Origin: Saprospiraceae bacterium
GTDB taxonomy: Bacteria > Bacteroidota > Bacteroidia > Chitinophagales > Saprospiraceae
NCBI GenBank assembly: GCA_019187365.1
Contig: JABARE010000046.1
Span: 1-54,624 of the forward strand
Length of the DNA stretch: 54,624 nucleotides
Direction of reading: 5' to 3'
This document shows, one piece after another, positions 36,198-45,101 of this stretch. How positions within the stretch are numbered: position 1 is the stretch's first letter; the number at the start of each line of letters is the position of its first letter. Under the pieces are notes generated by a model. It had not been told where the DNA came from. It did not search any database and saw nothing but the letters and a program-made list of their open reading frames with translations. A program made the translations under genes and the position numbers.

Positions 36198-37226
36198 TTA
36201 GGGCAGGTGGAAGTGCTGCAGGCATTCTACGACCCTGCTGTTGACCGGCTGATCGCCAACGCCGATGCGCAACGCACCCTGCGGTCCGGAGCCGGAGAGT
36301 TCACTGACGAGGATTCCCCTACCGGCCAGCGCTTTAGCCGCGTGAGACGCATCATCTCTCTGGTCAAAATGCAGGTAAATAAAGTTTCCCTGAGAAGGCA
36401 GGGGATGGAAACCTGCATCGCCGAGTTCCTTCAACAAATAATTGCGCCCCGCTTCATTTTCCTTTTTGCAGTAATCTACAAAAAGCTGATCTTCGAGTGC
36501 AAGCAGGGCCGCCTCTTCCGCGACTCTGTTGATCGAAAACGGGATTTGCTTTTTTTTCATTGCACGACACAGGGTCGCATCGGCCAGGGCATATCCAATG
36601 CGCAGGGCAGCAAGTCCGTACATTTTGGAAAACGACCGAAGTATGATCAGGTTGGGAAATCGGTTGAGCAGTGAAAGCGCATCCGGATAGGCCGGGTCGG
36701 TTACGTATTCCACATAGGCTTCATCGAGCGCAAGGTAAACGGATGAAGGAAGTTGAACTAACAGTTGTTCGAGTTGATCATGGCTGATGATCGTTCCCGT
36801 CGGGTTGTTGGGATTGGCTAAAAAAGCCAGACGCGTTTCAGGCTTTAGTGAATGGAGAATAGACAATGGCTCACAAATGAAATCGCGTTGCCGGATGAGA
36901 CGGTATTTCTTGGAATGAGCCTGTGCCAGTTGTTCATAGGCAACAAAACTGTTTTCAAAAATGAGCAGTTCACCGGTCTCGTCTACCAGCGTCTGTATGA
37001 GCCCGTCGATAAGGCGAACCGATCCCGCGCCGGCAATGACCTGATCGACGCTGAGTCCGAAACGCCGGGCAAGTTCATTTTCAAGACGCACCGGTGCGCC
37101 GGGGTAAAGGTGCAGTTCTTTTAACAGCACTCTTTCTATGCCTTCTCTGACGAGAGGTGAACATCCGTAACAATTCTCGTTGAAGTTAAGCCGGATAATG
37201 TCATTTGTATGGTCTGCCGGATTCAT
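36198..37226 (-). CDS. HisC-like aromatic aminotransferase (fold-type I PLP)
   Basis: A 342-residue aminotransferase of the HisC/histidinol-phosphate branch. The PLP motif NPNNPTG (138-144), Asp168 (ALDEAYVEY) and the Schiff-base Lys201 in SFSKMYG are intact. HisC-like enzymes also serve as aromatic aminotransferases. No histidine biosynthesis genes are near. It starts 3 bases after the FAD-subunit gene in an operon with IorAB, whose substrates are aryl-2-oxo acids. I infer that it converts tryptophan (or another aromatic amino acid) to indole-3-pyruvate, feeding IorAB. The amino-donor specificity is not visible in the sequence, and histidinol-phosphate activity cannot be excluded. Confidence 0.75.
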   Translation of the reverse strand: MNPADHTNDIIRLNFNENCYGCSPLVREGIERVLLKELHLYPGAPVRLENELARRFGLSVDQVIAGAGSVRLIDGLIQTLVDETGELLIFENSFVAYEQLAQAHSKKYRLIRQRDFICEPLSILHSLKPETRLAFLANPNNPTGTIISHDQLEQLLVQLPSSVYLALDEAYVEYVTDPAYPDALSLLNRFPNLIILRSFSKMYGLAALRIGYALADATLCRAMKKKQIPFSINRVAEEAALLALEDQLFVDYCKKENEAGRNYLLKELGDAGFHPLPSQGNFIYLHFDQRDDASHAAKALAGRGILVSELSGSGPQGALRIGVGDQPVNSRVVECLQHFHLP

Positions 37227-37229
37227 CGC

Positions 37230-38108
37230 TTAAGGTGTGCTGATCGTTTCGTATGCGAGGTTGCGGAGTACCCTATCGCGGTACCATGCACTTGCCCGCA
37301 GGTCGCTGATGGGGGATGCACTGGCGGCTACGGCATCAGCAAAAGCAAGTGCGTCCTGCTCTGAAATTCTGCCCATGTTTTTTCCTTCCAATAAACGGCA
37401 GGCATCTTCTGTGCGACGTATGGTTGGAGCGACAGCGCCAATGGCCACACCGCAGAAACGGAAACATCCCGCTTCATCTACCAGCAAATGGCTTGCAAAC
37501 GAGACCACGGAACATTCCATCGACATCCGGGTTCCAACCTTAACATACTGCGAACGCGCAATTTTCAAAGAGGGTGAATTTGCTTCCCATTCGAACCCCA
37601 GCAGGCATTCGTCGCTGCGCAACGCCGTTTTTCGAGGTCCAAGGTAAAATGCATCATGATGCATACGGCGGCGCCGGCCCTTTGCGTCGATGGCAACGGC
37701 TACGGCGTCTAAAGCGGCCAGAGCGCAAGACACGTCACCAGAAGGAGAAGCGGTGCAGGCGTTACCTCCAACGGTGGCCAGGTTACGGATTTGCGGCGAC
37801 GCGAGGTGAAGTGCAGACTGATGCAGTACAGGGAAGTTGCGCGCAATTTCCGGGTTGGCAGCAAGCTTGCTGATGTTGACCCCTGCTCCGATCCACCAAC
37901 TGCGACCTTCGTTGCGGATCTCACGAAATCCTTGTCCTTCCACACGGTAGAGGTTGATGAGCACCTGGCCTGCCTCCGGCTTGCGTCGCATTTCCAGCAA
38001 TACGTCGGTCCCCCCGGCAATATACCGGTACGGACGGTCTCCCATCCGACCCAGCAGTTCAAGCAGTTCATCCATCGAATGCGGTGTATGCATTTCAATC
38101 CTGCTCAT
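37230..38108 (-). CDS. Molybdenum hydroxylase, FAD subunit
   Basis: A 292-residue CO-dehydrogenase/xanthine-dehydrogenase medium subunit. FAD is bound by AGGTDVLLEMRR (about 31-42) and ATVGGNACTASPSGD (about 111-125), with the C-terminal domain (SDLRASAWYRDRVLRNL) typical of the family. It carries electrons from the molybdenum site and iron-sulfur clusters to NAD+ or another acceptor. It lacks the 4Fe-4S insertion of 4-hydroxybenzoyl-CoA reductase HcrB, so it is unlikely to work in the reductive direction. The start overlaps the large-subunit stop as ATGA. Confidence 0.9.
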   Translation of the reverse strand: MSRIEMHTPHSMDELLELLGRMGDRPYRYIAGGTDVLLEMRRKPEAGQVLINLYRVEGQGFREIRNEGRSWWIGAGVNISKLAANPEIARNFPVLHQSALHLASPQIRNLATVGGNACTASPSGDVSCALAALDAVAVAIDAKGRRRRMHHDAFYLGPRKTALRSDECLLGFEWEANSPSLKIARSQYVKVGTRMSMECSVVSFASHLLVDEAGCFRFCGVAIGAVAPTIRRTEDACRLLEGKNMGRISEQDALAFADAVAASASPISDLRASAWYRDRVLRNLAYETISTP

Positions 38109-40420
38109 GCCAGATGCAATTTGTGTTTATTCTCTTCCAATGCCCGCAACACCTTTTCCGGAGTAACGGGAAGTGAACTGATCTCGACCCCAATCGCATT
38201 GCTCACGGCGTTGGCGATGGCTGCCGCTGTGGGGATGAGTGGCGCCTCGCCGACACCCTTTGCTCCGTAAGGTCCGTGCCGGTCGTATGTCTCAACGGGG
38301 TGAAAGTGAATGGGTGGAACGTCGGCGGCAGTAGGAAGTTTGTAGTTGTGAAAATTGGGATTGAGGATGTAGCCCTCATCCATCAGCAACTCCTCGTAAA
38401 GGGCGTATCCGATGCCCTGCAGCACACCTCCGTGGATCTGTCCCTCGAGCAGCATCTGGTTCAATACCTTCCCCACGTCCTGGGCCACCCAAACGTTCTT
38501 CACCCGAACATTTCCCGTACAGCAATCCACTTCGACTTCTATGGCCTGTGCAGCAAAGGCGTAGCTGCCCGAGACGTTGCCTTTGAATCCGGCATCCTGA
38601 AACTGACTGGGCGGTTCGTAAAAGTATGATGCCACAGCCAGTTCGTTGGGTTCACCAAAATGCATTTCACGCACAACCTTGTCGAGAGCTATGTGTGCTT
38701 CCCCATCATTGGTTTCAATACGGCCGTTGCGAAACAGCAAATCAATGTCGCCGCTTTGCAACAGTTGTCTGGCTTTGGATTCGAGCTTTGGGCGAAGGAT
38801 GGCAATGGCGCCGAGCAAAGAATTCCCGGCGACAAAACTCGTGCGCGAAGCATGTACGCCAACGTCCCAGGGTTTCACATCGGTATCCGAATTGATCACC
38901 GTAATCCGGTCGAGTGAAATGCCCAGTTCCTCAGCGGCAATCATGGCAAGCACGGTCTCTGATCCCTGTCCTATTTCCGTCGAGCCGGTAATGATCGTAC
39001 AATGACCGTAAGGATCAATGCGAACAGTCGTTCCGCACCCATCCGAGCGGTAGATCTTCGCTCCTCCGCCTACGTGTAGCATGGACGCAAATCCTACCCC
39101 GCTGCGATAGCGGGCCCGGTCTCGCGATGCGGCATCGATGGCAGTGCTCCGGGCATCCGCACTTTGACGGATGACCACGTCGAGACACTCACCATGCCCG
39201 CAGGTTTCGTAATGAAGGCCCTGACCGGTAATTTCTCCCGGCTCGTTGGCATTGATGCGTCGGATAACCGCTTTGTCCATTCCAATGGCATCGGCAAGGA
39301 GGTCAATCATTCGCTCCAGGGCAAAGGTTGCCTGCGGATTTCCATATCCCCGGAAAGAACCTGCGAAGACGTTATGCGTGTAAACGGCTTTTGCGTCAAA
39401 CCGGCACGCCCTTACCTTATACAGCGAAGAAAATGCCTGCATGATAACAAAAGGCGTAGTTGCCCCCCAGGAAGTATAGGCACCGTTGTCCTTTACAATG
39501 TCCACCTCGCGAAAAGTAAACTTGCCATCCGCGTCGATTCCTGCGGTCAGGTCGATGACCATGGGCTGTCGCGTCGGCGAGGCGATAAATTCCTCTTTTC
39601 GAGAATAGACGATCTGGACAGGTCTGCCCGTGCGCATGGAAAGCAAAGCGCAGATTACCTCAAATGGGTACATGTCGAGTTTGCTTCCGAAGCCGCCGCC
39701 AATAATGGGTTGAATGATCCGGATGTCGGAGGGCGGCATTTTCAAGGCATGGGCCATATCGCGCTGGTAGAGGAATGGCACCTGCGTCGAGCTGTAAAGC
39801 TTAAGTTTGCGGGAGACGACGTCGTAATCGGCCGTAATGCTGCTCGGGCCGAGGCAGGCGTGCGTCATGCGGGGGAGCGTAAACCTTCTGTTCAGGATGA
39901 TCCTGCTTCTTGTGCGCTCTGCATCCAAATCGCCATGAGCATAATGGAAGGTTTCTGCGATGTTTTTATTGGAAAATTTTCCACTTGCGTAGCGGTTGAT
40001 CAGCGGAGCCTCTTCCTGCAACGCGTCAAACGGATCGCAGCAGGGTTTGCGAACTTCATATTGCACCTTAATTCGCCGCACCGCCGCTTCTGCAATTTCG
40101 CGGGTTTCCGCAGCTACGGCGGCGATCTCGTCGCGGATGCAACAAACTTCTCCCTGTTTGAGCACCGGATGGTCGCGTTTGTAACCAATGCGGTTGACGT
40201 CTACGTCATCCGCCGTGAGGATGCATACGACTCCTGGCAATGCAAGTGCATCCGTAAGGTCGAGTGAAAAGCTTGCCGAAGGATGTTCAGTGCGCAGAAT
40301 GGCACCATACAACATGCCCGGCAGGACGATGTCCTGTCCGTAAATCGCCTTTCCGGAAACTCGAAGACCTGCATCGTGTTTGGGTAAGCCTTGGCCGATG
40401 ATGTCGAGTTGTTTTTTCAT
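38105..40420 (-). CDS. Molybdenum hydroxylase, large Moco-binding subunit
   Basis: A 771-residue aldehyde oxidase/xanthine dehydrogenase large subunit. It has the Moco contacts GGGFGSK (241-247) and SFRGYGN (355-361), the GSTEIGQGSETVLA region, and a catalytic Glu725 in GVGEAPL. This residue deprotonates the metal-bound hydroxyl in the family. The closest in pattern are HcrA-like (hydroxybenzoyl-CoA reductase) and iaa-type enzymes. In the inferred route it hydroxylates C2 of the indole ring of indole-3-acetyl-CoA (or free indoleacetate) with water as oxygen donor, giving the oxindole. Substrate specificity is inferred from gene context only. The order small, large, FAD subunit with ATGA overlaps indicates a fixed complex. 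Confidence 0.9.
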   Translation of the reverse strand: MKKQLDIIGQGLPKHDAGLRVSGKAIYGQDIVLPGMLYGAILRTEHPSASFSLDLTDALALPGVVCILTADDVDVNRIGYKRDHPVLKQGEVCCIRDEIAAVAAETREIAEAAVRRIKVQYEVRKPCCDPFDALQEEAPLINRYASGKFSNKNIAETFHYAHGDLDAERTRSRIILNRRFTLPRMTHACLGPSSITADYDVVSRKLKLYSSTQVPFLYQRDMAHALKMPPSDIRIIQPIIGGGFGSKLDMYPFEVICALLSMRTGRPVQIVYSRKEEFIASPTRQPMVIDLTAGIDADGKFTFREVDIVKDNGAYTSWGATTPFVIMQAFSSLYKVRACRFDAKAVYTHNVFAGSFRGYGNPQATFALERMIDLLADAIGMDKAVIRRINANEPGEITGQGLHYETCGHGECLDVVIRQSADARSTAIDAASRDRARYRSGVGFASMLHVGGGAKIYRSDGCGTTVRIDPYGHCTIITGSTEIGQGSETVLAMIAAEELGISLDRITVINSDTDVKPWDVGVHASRTSFVAGNSLLGAIAILRPKLESKARQLLQSGDIDLLFRNGRIETNDGEAHIALDKVVREMHFGEPNELAVASYFYEPPSQFQDAGFKGNVSGSYAFAAQAIEVEVDCCTGNVRVKNVWVAQDVGKVLNQMLLEGQIHGGVLQGIGYALYEELLMDEGYILNPNFHNYKLPTAADVPPIHFHPVETYDRHGPYGAKGVGEAPLIPTAAAIANAVSNAIGVEISSLPVTPEKVLRALEENKHKLHLA

Positions 40421-40974
40421 GCAGGATTGCCGTACTTATTTTGAAACAAGGCCTCCACGGCATCGACGATCTTAATGTAGCCCGTACACCGGCACAAGTT
40501 TCCCTCAAGCTGTTTCTGAATGTTTGCCCGGGAAGGCAGGACCTGCATACCGGAAGGAACATCATCCGTATTGGGCCGATGTTCATCGACCAGTGCGCGA
40601 ATGCGCATCACCATTCCGGATGTGCAAAATCCGCATTGTACGGCACCACATTCCACGAGTGCGCGCTGAACATCGTCGAGCCCTCCACCAGGTTGAAGCA
40701 TGCCCTCGATGGTGAGTATTTTGCTTCCGTGGGCGTTGACTGCGAGAAAGAGGCAGGCATTCACGGCAACCTGGTCGACGAGCACGGTGCAGGCACCGCA
40801 TTCCCCTTCGTTGCAGGCTGATTTTGTTCCTCGCAATCCCAGGTGGTCGCGCAGCAGTTCGAGCAAACTTGTCAGCGGGTTCACCCGTCGCGTAACACGA
40901 TGGCCGTTGACCTCACAAACGATCGTTTGTTCAGTTGCTGATTGTGCGCTTCCGGTTTCGATTGGTGGAGTCAT
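40417..40974 (-). CDS. Molybdenum hydroxylase, [2Fe-2S] small subunit
   Basis: ATG 40974 gives an ATGA overlap with the IorB stop. A TTG two codons earlier is less likely. The protein has 185 residues. Four Cys of the plant-type cluster (Cys54, 59, 62 and 74: CNEGECGAC...C) and four of the helical cluster (Cys114, 117, 161 and 163: CGFC...CRC) are all present, as in XdhC/HcrC/CoxS. It passes electrons from the Moco to the FAD subunit. The stop overlaps the large-subunit start as ATGA. Confidence 0.93.
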   Translation of the reverse strand: MTPPIETGSAQSATEQTIVCEVNGHRVTRRVNPLTSLLELLRDHLGLRGTKSACNEGECGACTVLVDQVAVNACLFLAVNAHGSKILTIEGMLQPGGGLDDVQRALVECGAVQCGFCTSGMVMRIRALVDEHRPNTDDVPSGMQVLPSRANIQKQLEGNLCRCTGYIKIVDAVEALFQNKYGNPA

Positions 40975-41576
40975 AGACAATTCGCTTTTCGTTCATAATC
41001 CAATCCCTTTCGGAAGACCGCCAGGGATTTCTCCAAATTTCCTGGTGAGACGATACGCGACAGAGCCTCTTCGATGGCAACGGCGTCCAGGGGAAACTGA
41101 TCCATCCCGGCAGCAGCGCCAAGGCAGAACAGGTTCAGGTGTATGGCCTTAAAGGGGGCCTTGTGTGTGTCGATGTAAATGACTTCTTTGCAGTGACTTT
41201 GAAGGTAGCTGGCCAGCTTATCAGGATCCGGATATTCGGCAGTGCCTGCGTTGACGGCATGTGGAAGCAGGCGATGGTTGCAAAACACCACGCTGCTGTT
41301 GCGGTGGAGCCATGGAAGGCAGCGCTGCGTTTCCAAGGCCTCGAGTCCAAAAAGCAGGTCGATGCTGGCACGGGCCAGAAATCCCGTGCAGTGTTCACCC
41401 AGGCCAATGCCCGATGTGACGATGCCGCTGCGCTGCGAGAGCCCGTGGATCTCGCTTACGCTGACGGGAACACCACTGGCCACGGCGGCTTCGACAATGA
41501 GGTTAGACAGATAGACAATTCCCTGGCCGCCGACCCCTGCGATCATGATCTTACACCGTTCTGCTCCGTTTCTCAT
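40971..41576 (-). CDS. iorB: Indolepyruvate oxidoreductase subunit beta
   Basis: ATG 41576 gives an ATGA overlap with iorA. A longer in-frame start at 41636 lies inside iorA and adds unlike residues. The product has 201 residues of the POR gamma-domain type (CKIMIAGVGGQGIVYLSNLI, SEIHGLSQRSGIVTSGIGLGEHC). The SQRxG stretch is a signature of IorB. With IorA it oxidatively decarboxylates aryl-2-oxo acids with CoA to aryl-acetyl-CoA and reduced carrier. Here the partner IorA has a built-in NAD(P)-oxidoreductase module. Confidence 0.85.
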   Translation of the reverse strand: MRNGAERCKIMIAGVGGQGIVYLSNLIVEAAVASGVPVSVSEIHGLSQRSGIVTSGIGLGEHCTGFLARASIDLLFGLEALETQRCLPWLHRNSSVVFCNHRLLPHAVNAGTAEYPDPDKLASYLQSHCKEVIYIDTHKAPFKAIHLNLFCLGAAAGMDQFPLDAVAIEEALSRIVSPGNLEKSLAVFRKGLDYERKANCL

Positions 41577-44500
41577 GTGAGGGTGAGTTCTTTTTCGGTT
41601 TCGACCGCCACCCAGCGGATGGCGTCGTTGGGGCATACGTCAATGCACAGTCCGCAAAGCGTGCAGGCGTTGTCGTCGATGACTACCTTTCCGTTTTGCA
41701 TCACCATAGCGGGGCATCCGAAATGATCGATGCAGTGGTTGCACTTCATGCAGGACTGAAAAAGGTTGTAAGATTCCAACCGGGTTGTCAATTCTTCGGG
41801 AAGCACTGGCTCTTCATGAACAGCAACCACAGGTTGATGTTCATGACCTAACGAACGTTTGTTAGTATCCATAGAATCATAACACAAACTAACAAACATT
41901 TGTTCGCCTTCGTATGGATGTGGGTAATTTTCGAGCGCCCGGCGGATGGAATTTGCAGCGCGCTTGCCCGAAGCGATGGCGCCTATTACGCTGCGGTGGG
42001 TGCCGGAACACAGGTCTCCGGCCACAAAGACATTGGAAAACGATTTGCCCAGCATTTCCGGGTCAAGCCTTCCCTGGCCATCCCACCATGCTGCCTTCGA
42101 ACCACCAAGGTCTTCGACACAGACCTGCTGCCCGATTGCGGAGATGATGCCCCCGACTTCAAAGTCCTCCATCGGTTCGCCGGTTGAATACCGGCTTAAA
42201 AAAACGTGCAGCCTTGCATTGGATTCGCAGCGCACCAGCGTGCTGTCGGCGCAGATCTCAACCCCCTCGCTGTGTGCATGTGCAATCTCTTCTGCAAAGG
42301 CGGGCATCTCTTCCTCCCGTTCCAGGCAGGAAACGACGACCCTTCGCGACGGAACCATTTTCTTTGCTGCACGCGCGGCATCGATGGCGCTGTTCCCTCC
42401 GCCCACAATGAGGACGTCGCCATCGGGAATGCCAGTTTCCAATCCTTCGTTGAAACGTTCGAGAAAGTGCACGGCATCGACGCTCGGTGCTTTGCCATTC
42501 AGTTGTTGCAAAACGGGTAAGCTTGCCGGTCGCCACTGCCCAAGGGCCAGCACCACGGCATCCCATTGAGCAGCGACCTCAGATAAGATCAGTTCGGATC
42601 CCAAAGACTTTCCAAAGTAAAAGTGTGCTCCCATGGCTTCGAGTTGCTGCGCCTCGAAGCGAAAACCCTGTTTATCCATGCGGAATCCCGGGATGGCTGC
42701 AATGACCATGCCCCCGGGCTCGTGCCTGCGTTCAAATACGTCGACGGAATAACCTGCCTGAAGCAAGTCGTAGGCAGCACTCAGCCCTGCAGGTCCGGCG
42801 CCGACGATGGCCACGCGCAAATTGTTCTTCACTGCCTGTTCTGCGCGTCCAATGGGAATGCTGAAGTCATAAAAATTCTCGTCGATGCCGGAGACAAATT
42901 TCTTTAGCGCTTTGACGGGTACTTTATCGGATAAGCCTGCAAACAATTCACACGGACGGTGGCAGATGTCGCCGCAGGTTCTTGCGAACAGCATCTTGTC
43001 GCGAACGATCTCAATGGCCGAGCGGTAATCTCCGTCGCGTATGGCAAAGAAAAAACCATGGTTGCAGATGTTGGCAGGACACAGTTGCCGCTCCCCGGCG
43101 ATGGCCTTTGGCGCGATGAGTTTTGCACGGGCGCGCAGCAGGTTGCTCGCTGGAGATTGTCTGCGCGAACAGGACAATGCAAGGTCTTCGTGATTTCCAC
43201 AGGAGTTGCACCGCTTCGGGTCTACGGCGATTCGCCGACGATATGGCATGCCCTCCTTGAATTCGGGAAGGAAGATGCAGGGACTTTGCGCAACGACAAC
43301 GGAAACACCGTCGTGTTGCATGGCGCGGTTCAGACGCTGCAGGCCCTCTCGCAATTCAAATGGATTGATGGTCTCGACCCGTTCGATGCCGATTCCCCGC
43401 AACAGGGGCACCAATTCGATCTCGTGATACTTGGGCAGGCGACGCGAAGCTCCTGGATGGGATTGGTGTCCGGTCATTCCGATGGTCCGGTTGTCGAAAA
43501 TGACGACCAGAACGTTGGCCCTGGTGTACACCGCGTTGACCAGCGAGGTTAATCCGGAATGAAAAAAAGTACCGTCGCCAACGAGGGCAACGGTTTTCCA
43601 CGGTTTGCGGTCGCGGGCGAGAGCGGTACTAAGTCCCTGCGCCATAGAAATGCTCATCCCCATGTGGTTGATCGTATCGATCATTTTAAGTGGAGGAAGG
43701 GCTCCCAATCCGAAACAACCGATGTCGCCACAGAGCACGAGCTCGCGGTTTTCCCGGGGCATGGCCAGTTTGAGCAAATAGAAGGTTGCACGGTGCGGAC
43801 ATCCTGAACACAAGGCCGGAGGCCGTGGGGGCAGGTTTTCGCAGAAGGGTTCATAGCCTGGCAGTGGAATTCCGGATGCAATCTTCGCCTCCGAAAAACT
43901 GTCCAGTGCGGCTGCAATAAGGTCGAGGCTATACTCTCCGGTAGGCATCAATCCTGAAAATCCCTTTCCAAAAACCTCCAGTGCAATGCCGTTCTTCTGT
44001 GCGATCAGGCGGATGTTATTTTCTACCAGAGGATCGAGCTCTTCGAGCACGAGAACTTTTTCATATCCGCTGCGCAGAAATTCGAGCACTTCGCTTTCGG
44101 GAAAGGGATGTACCATCTGGATTTCCAATATGCTGACCCCGGTTTGACTTGCGGATGCCGTGTGAAGTTCCATCAGGTAGGCGACCGTGATGCCCGAGCA
44201 GATAACGGCCAGGGGTGTGTGCGCATCGGCCAGCTTGCGCGTGCATTGTTGCAGGGTTGCTGCCACTTCGGGACGAGCCATTTTGGCGAGCAATGCCTGG
44301 TGAGCCCCGGTATTTCGCGACGGGATGTTGATGTGTTCTGCAACGCGGTCGTAAGCCGGAGCAGGTCCTTTGCCCGGCAACGCGCCATAGGAGACCATTC
44401 CACGCGCATGCGAAACCCGCGTCGTACTGCGAAGAATGACCGGCAAGTGGATCGCTTCCGACAATGCAAAAGCCCTATGCGTCAATTCCTTCGCTTCTTC

Positions 44501-44998
44501 GGGGGTGGCGGGATTGAGTACTGGAACGGAAGCCATGGTTCCCCACCAGCGCGAATCCTGTTCATTCGAACTCGAATGGCAGCCGGGATCATCGCACAAC
44601 ACAATGACCAGTGCCCCTGCAAAGGTTTGGTAGGGAATGCTCATCAGCGCATCGCTGGCGACGTTCATTCCGACATTTTTCATCACACACATTGCGCGTT
44701 GGCTGGCAACGGCAAAGGCAATCGCCTTTTCGAGTGCAATTTTCTCGTTGATGCTGTATTCGAAATACAGCTCTCGCAAGTCGACACCGTCCATTGGTGG
44801 ATTGGCTCCTGGATCGGTTAAATACGCATCTACGTGCTTAAAGACTTCAGAAATTTCGGTTGATGGCGTTCCCGGATAGGCAAATACGCCCTGTACTCCA
44901 GCCTCAAGCGCTCCACGGGCAATGGCCACATTGCCCATTACGCAGCGCGCCTCAAGTTGAGGGTATGAGCGCAATATGTCGATGGTGGCCTTCAGCAT
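41573..44998 (-). CDS. iorA: IorA fused to a GltD-like NAD(P) oxidoreductase and a ferredoxin domain
   Basis: ATG 44998 starts the conserved MLKATIDILRSYP... region. An in-frame start at 45052 adds dissimilar residues. It has 1,141 residues in three modules. Residues 1-585 are IorA: POR_N at 20-200, the CSGCPH motif at 397-402, and the TPP/Mg site GDG at 474-476 with Asn503. Residues ~597-690 are a Fer4_20 helical domain (CNSC, CPANIC, CGDICHRPC), followed by a GltD-like FAD/NAD(P) domain (GAGPAG 733-738, GGGNSA 866-871) to ~1025. Residues ~1080-1125 bind two [4Fe-4S] clusters (Cys1083/1086/1089/1095 and 1112/1115/1118/1122). The usual IorA is ~600 residues with the ferredoxin part at the end, so the oxidoreductase is inserted between. 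It would oxidise indolepyruvate directly with NAD(P)+, as the multi-subunit phenylglyoxylate:NAD+ oxidoreductase does. Confidence 0.85.
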   Translation of the reverse strand: MLKATIDILRSYPQLEARCVMGNVAIARGALEAGVQGVFAYPGTPSTEISEVFKHVDAYLTDPGANPPMDGVDLRELYFEYSINEKIALEKAIAFAVASQRAMCVMKNVGMNVASDALMSIPYQTFAGALVIVLCDDPGCHSSSNEQDSRWWGTMASVPVLNPATPEEAKELTHRAFALSEAIHLPVILRSTTRVSHARGMVSYGALPGKGPAPAYDRVAEHINIPSRNTGAHQALLAKMARPEVAATLQQCTRKLADAHTPLAVICSGITVAYLMELHTASASQTGVSILEIQMVHPFPESEVLEFLRSGYEKVLVLEELDPLVENNIRLIAQKNGIALEVFGKGFSGLMPTGEYSLDLIAAALDSFSEAKIASGIPLPGYEPFCENLPPRPPALCSGCPHRATFYLLKLAMPRENRELVLCGDIGCFGLGALPPLKMIDTINHMGMSISMAQGLSTALARDRKPWKTVALVGDGTFFHSGLTSLVNAVYTRANVLVVIFDNRTIGMTGHQSHPGASRRLPKYHEIELVPLLRGIGIERVETINPFELREGLQRLNRAMQHDGVSVVVAQSPCIFLPEFKEGMPYRRRIAVDPKRCNSCGNHEDLALSCSRRQSPASNLLRARAKLIAPKAIAGERQLCPANICNHGFFFAIRDGDYRSAIEIVRDKMLFARTCGDICHRPCELFAGLSDKVPVKALKKFVSGIDENFYDFSIPIGRAEQAVKNNLRVAIVGAGPAGLSAAYDLLQAGYSVDVFERRHEPGGMVIAAIPGFRMDKQGFRFEAQQLEAMGAHFYFGKSLGSELILSEVAAQWDAVVLALGQWRPASLPVLQQLNGKAPSVDAVHFLERFNEGLETGIPDGDVLIVGGGNSAIDAARAAKKMVPSRRVVVSCLEREEEMPAFAEEIAHAHSEGVEICADSTLVRCESNARLHVFLSRYSTGEPMEDFEVGGIISAIGQQVCVEDLGGSKAAWWDGQGRLDPEMLGKSFSNVFVAGDLCSGTHRSVIGAIASGKRAANSIRRALENYPHPYEGEQMFVSLCYDSMDTNKRSLGHEHQPVVAVHEEPVLPEELTTRLESYNLFQSCMKCNHCIDHFGCPAMVMQNGKVVIDDNACTLCGLCIDVCPNDAIRWVAVETEKELTLT
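41848..41906. promoter_or_regulatory. Two TetR-type operator-like palindromes inside the iorA linker
   Basis: CTAACGAACGTTTGTTAG (41848-41865) and CTAACAAACATTTGTTCG (41889-41906) are near-perfect palindromes, centres 41 bases apart (about four helical turns). The first fits CNAACGNNCGTTNG, the operator type reported for TetR-family PaaR regulators of aryl-CoA catabolism. They fall in codons 1031-1051, the linker between the FAD/NAD and ferredoxin modules, where protein sequence is free to vary. A related site is at 51508-51521. Confidence 0.4.
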
Positions 44999-45101
44999 TG
45001 ATGGCAATTCTGGGTTTCGATGGCACCGGCAAAGCCCCGGCACGGGTTGCACCCGGATGGCAAAGCCATGGCTTTATCGTCTGTCCGTTTGCAATGTACA
45101 T

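Noticed and set aside
39164..40267. 367-residue plus-strand frame inside the Mo hydroxylase large-subunit gene
   Set aside because: It is the complement of a conserved enzyme gene, and its translation is rich in Arg, His and Cys with no recognisable motif.
37230..40974. 4-hydroxybenzoyl-CoA reductase
   Set aside because: The large subunit resembles HcrA, but the FAD subunit lacks the 4Fe-4S insertion and no benzoyl-CoA pathway genes are near.
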